Assembly: GCA_902482185.1 (NCBI GenBank)
Contig: CABSZR010000110.1
Location: forward strand, 1 to 5,363
Origin: an uncultured Collinsella sp.
Lineage (GTDB): Bacteria; Actinomycetota; Coriobacteriia; Coriobacteriales; Coriobacteriaceae
DNA: 5,363 nt
Direction: 5' to 3'
The notes under the pieces were generated by a model. The model was not told the DNA's origin. It did not search any database and saw nothing but the letters and a program-made list of their open reading frames with translations. Both the position numbers and the translations under genes were made by a program. This document shows, in pieces, positions 1 through 5,065 of this stretch (within the stretch, counting starts at the first letter, position 1; each line of letters opens with the position of its first letter).

Positions 1-2
1 CC

Positions 3-107
3 ACCGAGACGGCTTACGAGTTCGATACGCATCCGCATCCGCTTTCGACGTTTGCGGCGCGTCTGACCGAGAACCTCGACGAGGTCGAGAAGCTCCAGAC
101 GGTCTAG
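3..107 (+). CDS. C-terminal end of an unrecognised upstream gene (partial)
   Basis: An open frame enters from the left edge and ends at TAG 105-107, giving 34 residues. The fragment begins TETAYEFDTHPHPL and ends LDEVEKLQTV. Codon choice (GAG, CTC, GTC, GAC, ACG) matches the genes downstream, which supports real coding. The end is hydrophilic, with a probable final amphipathic helix and no membrane segment. I do not recognise the family; it does not resemble the usual C-termini of ArgB or ArgF, which might be expected beside argD. It lies 69 bases before the next start on the same strand and could be co-transcribed with it. Confidence 0.65.
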   Translation, partial: TETAYEFDTHPHPLSTFAARLTENLDEVEKLQTV

Positions 108-145
108 CCGACCCGCGGTCGTCGCGTCCCTGCACCCATAGCCCT

Positions 146-159
146 GCGCCGTACGGCGC
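146..159. repeat. Perfect 14-bp palindrome between the upstream gene and argD
   Basis: GCGCCGTACGGCGC equals its own reverse complement. As RNA it would fold as a 5-bp GC stem with a GTAC loop. No T-run follows, so it is not a standard terminator. It ends 5 bases before the GAAAGG ribosome-binding site of argD, so it could be an operator or a leader hairpin. Either role is a guess, because GC-rich palindromes also arise by chance. Confidence 0.4.
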
Positions 160-164
160 CCAAC

Positions 165-170
165 GAAAGG
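165..170 (+). promoter_or_regulatory. Ribosome-binding site of argD
   Basis: GAAAGG lies 6 bases before the ATG at 177, a good Shine-Dalgarno match and spacing. It supports this start over the later in-frame ATG at codon 31. Confidence 0.7.
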
Positions 171-176
171 CATCTC

Positions 177-1460
177 ATGTCACTTGCAACTCAGCAATCG
201 CTCGAATCCCATTACGTTATGCATACCTTTGGCCGCTCTCCGGTCGAGTTTGTCGAGGGTCACGGCATGAAGCTCACCGGCGACGATGGCCGTGAGTACC
301 TCGACTTTCTTGCCGGCATCGGCGTGTGCAGCCTAGGTCATGGCAACCTGGCTGTGCTCTCGGCGCTCGAGGCACAGACCAAAAAGCTCATGCATGTCTC
401 CAATTACTTCTACATTGAGCAGCGCGGACAGGTCGCGGCGCTGCTGTCCAAGCTTGCCAACGACGACGTAGATGGTGCGTGCGTGCTGGCCGATGCCATT
501 GCCGCCGGCGATGAGACCACGGCAGCTGCTCTTGGTGCCCCGGCTGCGGATGAGCAGGTTTGGGAGACCTTCTTTGCCAACTCTGGCGCCGAGGCCAACG
601 AAGGCTCGATGAAGCTCGCGCGCCTGTACGCCAAGCGTGCCGGTAATGGCGGTAACACCATCGTGTGCATGCGCGGCGGCTTCCACGGCCGTACGCTCGA
701 GACCATTGCCGCCACCATGCAGGATTGGCTGCAGGACAGCTTCCGCCCGCTGCCGGGTGGCTTTGTGGCCTGCACGCCCAACGATGTGGATGAGCTGCGT
801 GCGATCTTTAAGCAGCTGGGGAGCGAAATTTGTGCCGTGATGCTCGAGCCGATCCAGGGTGAGAGCGGTGTGCATCCCATGACCGAGGAGTTTATGGCTA
901 CGGCGCGCGACTTGGCGCACGAGGTGGGTGCCGTGCTTATCGCCGACGAGGTCCAGTGCGGCATCTTCCGCTCTGGCAAGCCATTTGCATTCCAAACCTA
1001 TGGCGTGGAGCCCGACATTATGAGCCTTGCCAAGGGCATTGCCGATGGCGTGCCCATGGGTGCCGTAGTGGCAAAGAAGGAGATTGCCGACGTGTTTAAG
1101 CCGGGGGACCACGGCTCGACCTTTGGCGGTAGCTGCTTGGCCGTCGCGGCGTGCGCCGCGACGCTCTCCGCGCTCGTGCGCGGCGATTATGCCGACCATG
1201 CTGCCAAGGTGGGCGCCTATATGGAGGCAGAGCTCGCCAAGCTGCCGCACGTGACCGAGGTACGTGGCCGCGGCTTGATGCTCGGCTGTGATTTGGATGA
1301 TGCCGCGGGCGACGCGCATGATGTTGTTGCCCGCGCGCTGGCCGCCGGTGCCGTGATCAACGCTACGGGTGCGCATACGCTGCGTTTCCTGCCGCCACTT
1401 GTCTGCGAGGAAGCCGACGTGGACAGCCTGATCGAGATCCTGTCGGATGTCTTGGGCTAA
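177..1460 (+). CDS. argD: Acetylornithine aminotransferase family protein (class-III PLP aminotransferase)
   Basis: The 427-residue cytoplasmic enzyme most likely interconverts N-acetylglutamate-5-semialdehyde and N-acetylornithine using glutamate and PLP, a step of ornithine/arginine synthesis. Visible motifs, in order: the N-terminal substrate segment YLDFLAGIGVCSLGHGN (41-57), the PLP-phosphate motif NSGAEANE (135-142), the FHGRT motif (169-173), EPIQGESG (224-231), the PLP-ring Asp in ADEVQCG (Asp257), the Schiff-base Lys286 in SLAKGIADGVPMG, STFGG (314-318), and the C-terminal VRGRGLMLG and RFLPPL segments typical of ArgD. Length slightly exceeds the usual ~390-405 residues because of an extra acidic, Ala-rich segment at about 95-127, just before the PLP-phosphate motif. 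Related members use succinylornithine, LysW-lysine or 4-aminobutyrate, so substrate is family-level inference. No other arg gene is visible, and a MITE-like region follows. Confidence 0.9.
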   Translation: MSLATQQSLESHYVMHTFGRSPVEFVEGHGMKLTGDDGREYLDFLAGIGVCSLGHGNLAVLSALEAQTKKLMHVSNYFYIEQRGQVAALLSKLANDDVDGACVLADAIAAGDETTAAALGAPAADEQVWETFFANSGAEANEGSMKLARLYAKRAGNGGNTIVCMRGGFHGRTLETIAATMQDWLQDSFRPLPGGFVACTPNDVDELRAIFKQLGSEICAVMLEPIQGESGVHPMTEEFMATARDLAHEVGAVLIADEVQCGIFRSGKPFAFQTYGVEPDIMSLAKGIADGVPMGAVVAKKEIADVFKPGDHGSTFGGSCLAVAACAATLSALVRGDYADHAAKVGAYMEAELAKLPHVTEVRGRGLMLGCDLDDAAGDAHDVVARALAAGAVINATGAHTLRFLPPLVCEEADVDSLIEILSDVLG

Positions 1461-1544
1461 CGCGGCGCAATAACTCAATTTGGACCGGGTTCCGGACTGT
1501 GGGCGTGTCCTATGCGGCATGATTCAGCGGTCTGGAGCCCGTTT

Positions 1545-1565
1545 TGCCTTAGATTTGCTAAGGCA
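1545..1565. repeat. 8-bp hairpin downstream of argD, without a U-tract
   Basis: TGCCTTAG (1545-1552) and CTAAGGCA (1558-1565) are perfect inverted repeats around the 5-base loop ATTTG, 85 bases after the argD stop. Neither strand has a T-run after the stem, so intrinsic termination is doubtful. It may be a 3'-end stabilising hairpin for the argD transcript. No other terminator candidate is seen between argD and the next element. Confidence 0.45.
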
Positions 1566-1576
1566 GGGAGACCTGC

Positions 1577-1793
1577 TGGTCAAAAAACATCAAATATGAG
1601 TACTGTTACCGATTTGGTAGCAGCAATTTTGGACTAATAAGGCCAGATGGCAAGTCGAAATGGCGATGAATACACGATTTTGATCTGACTGTTAGTCCTT
1701 ATAATGGACATATGTTGCGTAACCTAAGCAAACACTATCTGTTTATATGTTGCAAGCAAAGTAGCAGTACTCATTTTTGCCATTATTTGGCCA
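1577..1793. mobile_element. MITE-like element bounded by ~33-bp imperfect inverted repeats
   Basis: The left arm (1577-1609) and the reverse complement of the right arm (1761-1793) match at about 26 of 33 positions. Both arms contain ATGAGTACTG followed by a TAC, and begin TGG-C-AAA. A second, inner inverted repeat is nested inside: GGACTAA (1631-1637) with TTAGTCC (1692-1698), and CAGAT (1644-1648) with ATCTG (1683-1687). The whole 217 bp could therefore fold into one long hairpin. It is AT-richer than the flanking genes and encodes no protein. GACCT occurs on both sides (1570-1574 and 1796-1800), which could be a 5-bp target duplication slightly offset from the arms, or chance. A non-autonomous transposon fits best; a structured RNA or a plain repeat family is possible. 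Confidence 0.5.
1710..1760 (+). repeat. Pair of direct repeats inside the inverted-repeat element
   Basis: ATATGTTGC and AAGCAAA occur together twice. In the first copy (1710-1732) they are separated by 7 bases (GTAACCT); in the second (1745-1760) they are contiguous. The second copy abuts the right inverted-repeat arm. This looks like a subterminal repeat, as seen in some transposons, or a local duplication. Confidence 0.5.
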
Positions 1794-1794
1794 C

Positions 1795-1844
1795 GGACCT
1801 TGAAATAAGGGGTCCTTAGGGTTCGAATCCCATGCGCTGGGCCC
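1795..1844 (+). pseudogene. tRNA 3'-end-like relic (hairpin plus T-arm)
   Basis: GGGTTCGAATCCC at 1819-1831 is an exact tRNA T-arm signature: a 3-bp GC stem around TTCGAAT. It is preceded by a hairpin with a 7-nt loop (GGACCTT 1795-1801 pairing with GGGGTCC 1809-1815, two G-T wobbles) and followed by ATGCGCTGGGCCCA, reminiscent of an acceptor 3' strand. No matching acceptor 5' strand, D-arm or anticodon arm is found upstream, and outer T-stem positions do not pair, so it cannot be a working tRNA. Such 3' fragments are commonly left at att sites of elements that integrate into tRNA genes. The identity of the parent tRNA is unclear. Confidence 0.35.
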
Positions 1845-1877
1845 AAACAAAAAACGGTCCCCTTGCGAGGACCGTTT
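1845..1877 (-). terminator. Rho-independent terminator of tRNA-Val
   Basis: AAACGGTCC (1852-1860) and GGACCGTTT (1869-1877) form a perfect 9-bp stem with an 8-base loop. Read on the minus strand, the stem is followed by TTTTTTGTTT, an ideal U-tract. It begins 9 bases beyond the CCA end of the minus-strand tRNA-Val, so it ends that transcript. On the plus strand only GTTT follows, so termination in that direction should be weaker. Confidence 0.85.
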
Positions 1878-1886
1878 CCAATTCAG

Positions 1887-1962
1887 TGGTGGGCGATGAG
1901 GGATTCGAACCCCCAGCCTTGTGCGTGTAAAGCACCTGCGCTAACCGTTGCGCCAATCGCCC
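1887..1962 (-). tRNA. tRNA-Val (anticodon UAC)
   Basis: The minus strand folds as a standard 76-nt tRNA. The acceptor stem GGGCGAT/ATCGCCC pairs perfectly. The D-stem is GCGC/GCGC, with loop AACGGTTA carrying the GG pair. The anticodon loop TTTACAC gives U33 and anticodon TAC. The variable loop has 5 nt. The T-arm GGGGG-TTCGAAT-CCCTC contains one G-T pair. The discriminator is A, and the CCA end is encoded in the DNA. The first anticodon-stem pair (27-43) is a G-A mismatch and the other four pair. UAC reads valine GUA/GUG codons. The gene is transcribed away from asnB and ends in the strong terminator at 1845-1877. Confidence 0.93.
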
Positions 1963-1972
1963 GTGCGGAGAG

Positions 1973-1978
1973 AGTATA
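1973..1978 (-). promoter_or_regulatory. Probable -10 box of the tRNA-Val promoter
   Basis: TATACT on the minus strand lies 10 bases upstream of the tRNA 5' end, which would put the start point within a few bases of the mature tRNA. No good -35 box is seen at the expected distance (around 1995-2002). Confidence 0.45.
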
Positions 1979-2092
1979 GCAAAACAATCGCCCCATTCAC
2001 CTCATATCCATTAAAGGTAACCGGCGCGTGTCACAGCGGAGCTGATTCAGTTGAGATTGCCTGAACATTCCGCCCCTCTTTACGCCCTCGGG

Positions 2093-2098
2093 TATACT
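2093..2098 (+). promoter_or_regulatory. Candidate -10 box for asnB
   Basis: TATACT, preceded by CGGG, would start transcription near 2105 and give a ~45-base leader to the asnB ATG. No convincing -35 hexamer lies 16-18 bases upstream; TTGAGA at 2051-2056 is too far. The leader is too short for a T-box, and I see no other riboswitch. Confidence 0.4.
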
Positions 2099-2136
2099 CA
2101 AAAGCTACTGATTCGATTTGATGCCCAGCAACAGCA

Positions 2137-2142
2137 GAGGGG
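2137..2142 (+). promoter_or_regulatory. Ribosome-binding site of asnB
   Basis: GAGGGG sits 7 bases before the ATG at 2150. The start is confirmed because residue 2 must be the catalytic cysteine in this enzyme family, and the frame reads Met-Cys-Gly. Confidence 0.75.
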
Positions 2143-2149
2143 ATAGTAT

Positions 2150-4030
2150 ATGTGCGGTTTTGTCGGTTTTGTCGGTGGGACGGATAACCAATCCGAGGTG
2201 CTCACCAAGATGATGGACCGCATCGTCCATCGCGGTCCCGACATGGGCGGTCAGTTTATCGACGGCCGCGTTGCCCTGGGCTTCCGCCGCCTGTCGATCC
2301 TCGACCTGACCGAGGCCGGCGCTCAGCCCATGGCCAATGAGGACGGCAGCGTCGTCATTGTCTTCAACGGCGAGATCTACAACTTCCAAGAACTCCGTTC
2401 CGAGCTCGAGGCCAAGGGCTACAAGTTCCACTGCGGCGCCGACACCGAGAGCCTCCTGCACGGCTACGAGGAGTGGGGCGAGGCCGTACTCGATCGTCTG
2501 CGCGGTATGTACGCCTTCGTCATCTGGGACAAAAAGAAGAACAAGCTTTTTGGCGCCCGCGACATCTTTGGCATCAAGCCGCTCTACTACTATCCCATGG
2601 CCGATGCGGGCGACGGCGCTCCGGGCGTGCTCTTTGGTTCCGAGATCAAGAGCTTCCTGGACTACCCGCACTTCCACAAGGCGGTCAACAAAAAGGCTCT
2701 GCGTCCGTACATGACGCTGCAGTATTCGGCGACTGAGGAGACCTTCTTCGAGGGTGTCTACAAGCTGCCGCCGGCGCACTACTTTACCGTCGATATCCCG
2801 ACCGGCAAGATGAACATCGAGCGCTACTGGGATTGCGATTACTCTGCCGTCGAGAAGCCGTTCGAAGAGTATGTCGATGAGCTGGACGAGGTCGTGCACG
2901 AGAGTGTCGAGGCCCATCGCATCGCCGACGTCAAGGTCGCGTCGTTCCTCTCCGGTGGCGTCGACTCCAGCTACATCGCCGCTTGCCTCATGCCCGACAA
3001 GACCTTCTCGGTGGGCTTTGACTACAAGAACTTCAACGAGACCAACTACGCCAAGGAACTTTCCGATAAGCTCGGCGTCGAGAACGTTCGCAAGATGATT
3101 ACCGCCGACGAGTTCTTCGGTGCGCTCGAGGACATTCAGTATCACATGGACGAGCCGCAGTCCAACCTGTCTTCCGTGCCGCTGTGGTTCTTGGCCGAGA
3201 TGGCCCGCAAGGACGTTACCGTCGTGCTTTCGGGCGAAGGCGCCGACGAGCTCTTTGGCGGCTACGCCTACTACGAGGACACGGTCCCGGTGCGCAAGTA
3301 CAAAAAGATGGTGCCGCTGCCCATCCGTCGCGCGCTCGGTAACCTGGCGCTGCATATGCCGTACTTCAAGGGACATAACTTCCTGGTCAAGGGTGCCGAG
3401 ATCCCCGAGAAGTCGTTCCTGGGACAGGCTCTGGTATGGCCGGAGCGCGAGGTCGACGGCGTGCTCAAGCCCGAGTACAACACCGGCGATGGCGCCTTCG
3501 AGCTTGCCGCTCCCATCTATGCGCGCGTGAAGGGTCAGCCCGAGCTGGTCAAGAAGCAGTACCTGGACATGAACATGTGGCTCCCGGGCGACATTCTGCT
3601 CAAGGCCGACAAGATGTGCATGGCACACTCACTGGAGCTGCGCGTGCCCTTCCTGGACCGCAAAGTCATGGAGTTCGCCGAGCACATTCCCGACCGCTAC
3701 CGCATCAACGAGAACGGCAACAAACAGGTACTCCGCCACGCTGCCAACAAGTCGCTGCCCGATGAGTGGGCCACCCGTCCCAAGGTGGGCTTCCCGGTGC
3801 CGATTGTCTACTGGCTGCGCGAGCAAAAGTGGTACGACTATGTCAAGGAGTACTTCACCGCGCCGTGGGCAAGCGAGTTCTTCAATACCGACGAGCTCAT
3901 GCACCTGCTCGATCTGCACTTTGCGGGCAAGGGCGATTTCCAGCGCAAGATCTATACGCCGCTCGTGTTCCTAGTGTGGTACAAGCGCTTCTTTATCGAC
4001 GAGGGCCAGCCTTCTGTTCAGGCTGCCTAG
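2150..4030 (+). CDS. asnB: Asparagine synthase (glutamine-hydrolysing)
   Basis: This 626-residue cytoplasmic enzyme makes asparagine from aspartate, ATP and glutamine, releasing AMP, PPi and glutamate. The N-terminal class-II glutaminase domain (about 2-215) has the nucleophile Cys2 in MCGFVGF, HRGPD (27-31), RRLSI (46-50), NGEIYN (73-78) and Asp98 in GADTE, all glutamine-site residues. The synthase domain (about 240-610) has the PP-loop SGGVDSS (268-274), SGEGADELFGGY (361-372), and LLKADKMCMAHSLELRVPFLD (starting at 483). Length fits the long bacterial AsnB group; E. coli AsnB is shorter, at 554. The domain set is complete and no frame damage is seen. C-ending codons are strongly preferred, which may point to high expression. 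Some family members amidate peptidoglycan precursors instead (LtsA, L. plantarum AsnB1, L. lactis AsnH), and the next gene is murE-like, so that role is an alternative. A terminator follows at once. Confidence 0.95.
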   Translation: MCGFVGFVGGTDNQSEVLTKMMDRIVHRGPDMGGQFIDGRVALGFRRLSILDLTEAGAQPMANEDGSVVIVFNGEIYNFQELRSELEAKGYKFHCGADTESLLHGYEEWGEAVLDRLRGMYAFVIWDKKKNKLFGARDIFGIKPLYYYPMADAGDGAPGVLFGSEIKSFLDYPHFHKAVNKKALRPYMTLQYSATEETFFEGVYKLPPAHYFTVDIPTGKMNIERYWDCDYSAVEKPFEEYVDELDEVVHESVEAHRIADVKVASFLSGGVDSSYIAACLMPDKTFSVGFDYKNFNETNYAKELSDKLGVENVRKMITADEFFGALEDIQYHMDEPQSNLSSVPLWFLAEMARKDVTVVLSGEGADELFGGYAYYEDTVPVRKYKKMVPLPIRRALGNLALHMPYFKGHNFLVKGAEIPEKSFLGQALVWPEREVDGVLKPEYNTGDGAFELAAPIYARVKGQPELVKKQYLDMNMWLPGDILLKADKMCMAHSLELRVPFLDRKVMEFAEHIPDRYRINENGNKQVLRHAANKSLPDEWATRPKVGFPVPIVYWLREQKWYDYVKEYFTAPWASEFFNTDELMHLLDLHFAGKGDFQRKIYTPLVFLVWYKRFFIDEGQPSVQAA

Positions 4031-4055
4031 TCTCGGCCTACGAATGCCTGCGCGT

Positions 4056-4080
4056 AACGGCTCCTCCGGGAGCCGTTTTT
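4056..4080 (+). terminator. Rho-independent terminator of asnB
   Basis: AACGGCTCC and GGAGCCGTT form a 9-bp stem around the tetraloop TCCG, then run into TTTT. It begins 25 bases after the asnB stop. It separates asnB from the next gene and shows that TAG at the asnB end acts as a normal stop. Confidence 0.92.
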
Positions 4081-4107
4081 GCGTGGGTGCGTTTCAGTTA
4101 CTATAAA
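4079..4107 (+). promoter_or_regulatory. Promoter of the murE-like gene
   Basis: TTGCGT (4079-4084) and TATAAA (4102-4107) are separated by 17 bases, a sigma-70-like arrangement. The -35 box overlaps the last Ts of the asnB terminator. The predicted start near 4114 leaves a ~28-base leader to the ATG at 4142. Confidence 0.6.
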
Positions 4108-4127
4108 ACCGTCCCTGCCAAATGGCT

Positions 4128-4137
4128 GAGAAAGGTG
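4128..4137 (+). promoter_or_regulatory. Ribosome-binding site of the murE-like gene
   Basis: GAGAAAGGTG contains AAAGG ending 6 bases before the ATG at 4142, supporting this start. Confidence 0.65.
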
Positions 4138-4141
4138 AAAG

Positions 4142-5065
4142 ATGCACCATTCGGATTCCGCGACCGTGACCACGGTCGATACGCTTGCCAAGCTTCTCGA
4201 TGTGTGCGGCGAGCTGCGCGCATCAGAGCAGGTTGACGAGCGTGCCGTGACCGGCTGCTCGTTTGATTCGCGCGCGGTCTCGGCAGATGACGTATTCTTT
4301 TGCAAAGGTGCTGCCTTTAAGCCCGCGTTTTTGAGCATGGCGCTCGATGCGGGCGCCGTCGCATTTGTGTGCGAGGAGTCGCTGGTCGAGTCTCTGGAGC
4401 CGCTGGCGCAGGAGAGCGGTGCTGCGATGCTGGTTGTTGATAGCGTTCGCACGGCCATGGCCCTGTTGCCGCCGGAGGTCTACGACCGTCCCGACCACGA
4501 CGTCAAGATCGTGGGCATCACCGGCACCAAGGGAAAGACCACGGCCGCTTTTATGCTCCAGTCCATCATCAAGGCGGCGGGCGAGTCCTGCGGCATGATC
4601 GGCTCGGTGAGTACCGACGATGGTATCGAGTGCTACGAGAGCACCAACACCACGCCCGAGGCCCCCGAGGTTTGGCGCCATATCGCCAACTGCCGCACGT
4701 CCGGTCGCCAGTCCATGGTCATGGAGGTCTCGAGCCAGGCGCTCAAGTACCAACGCGTCGAGAATCTGCCGTTTGACGTGGCGTGCTTCCTCAACATCGG
4801 CCGCGACCACATCTCGCCGATCGAACACCCCACGTTTGAGGATTATTTTGAGAGCAAGCTTAGGATCTTTGACCAGGCAAAGACCGCCGTGGTGAATCTG
4901 GGCACCGATGAGGTTGACCGTGTGCTAGAGGCAGCGTCGACGGCCGAGCGCTTGGTGACCGTTGGCGTCGAGCATCCCGAGGCAAGCCTGTGGGCGAGCG
5001 ATGTCCGCATGCTCGGCTTTAACATCGAGTTCAACTTGCACGGCATGAGCGCCGACGAGCCCTAG
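4142..5065 (+). CDS. murE: N-terminal and central domains of the MurE-like ligase (ORF ending at the premature TAG)
   Basis: Translation would give 307 residues, against about 480 for an intact MurE. The N-terminal domain (about 1-115) has the FDSR motif (41-44) and VFFCKGAAF (51-59), which bind the UDP-MurNAc substrate. The ATPase domain has the P-loop GITGTKGKTT (125-134), TNTTPE (168-173), MEVSSQAL (194-201, with Gln where DAP-type enzymes have His) and IGRDHISPIEHPTFEDYFESK (219-239). Lys239 is at the position of the carbamylated Mg-binding lysine. The product stops before the FNVENA segment and the whole C-terminal ligase domain that holds the diamino-acid site, so it is unlikely to work alone. 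This is what an automatic gene caller would report. Confidence 0.7.
   Translation: MHHSDSATVTTVDTLAKLLDVCGELRASEQVDERAVTGCSFDSRAVSADDVFFCKGAAFKPAFLSMALDAGAVAFVCEESLVESLEPLAQESGAAMLVVDSVRTAMALLPPEVYDRPDHDVKIVGITGTKGKTTAAFMLQSIIKAAGESCGMIGSVSTDDGIECYESTNTTPEAPEVWRHIANCRTSGRQSMVMEVSSQALKYQRVENLPFDVACFLNIGRDHISPIEHPTFEDYFESKLRIFDQAKTAVVNLGTDEVDRVLEAASTAERLVTVGVEHPEASLWASDVRMLGFNIEFNLHGMSADEP

Noticed and set aside
333..1520. 395-codon open frame on the minus strand opposite argD
   Set aside because: Shadow of argD; the composition is rich in His, Arg and Gly as expected from reverse-reading a GC-rich gene, and no family is recognisable.
1545..1565. Hairpin after argD as an intrinsic terminator
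   Set aside because: The stem is good, but no T-run follows on either strand, so it is listed only as a hairpin.
1700..1705. Perfect TATAAT in the gap after argD
   Set aside because: No good -35 box lies at the right spacing, and no gene on the plus strand follows before the tRNA-Val terminator. It lies inside the inverted-repeat element and may be incidental.
1795..1844. A complete plus-strand tRNA or a tmRNA 3' end
   Set aside because: No acceptor 5' strand, D-arm or proper anticodon arm is found upstream, the T-stem is only 3 bp, and no tmRNA tag frame is seen.
2105..3628. 507-codon open frame on the minus strand opposite asnB
   Set aside because: It lies fully antisense to a gene with complete catalytic motifs. 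Its sequence is low in recognisable motifs and is explained by the third-position GC bias of asnB.
5063..5065. Genome-wide reassignment of TAG to an amino acid
   Set aside because: TAG ends asnB at a normal length right before its terminator and also ends the upstream gene at 105-107, so TAG works as a stop here.
4142..5065. A genuinely short 307-residue Mur ligase
   Set aside because: Coding with Mur-ligase motifs continues in the same frame after the stop, so the short form is a truncation and not a natural compact protein.
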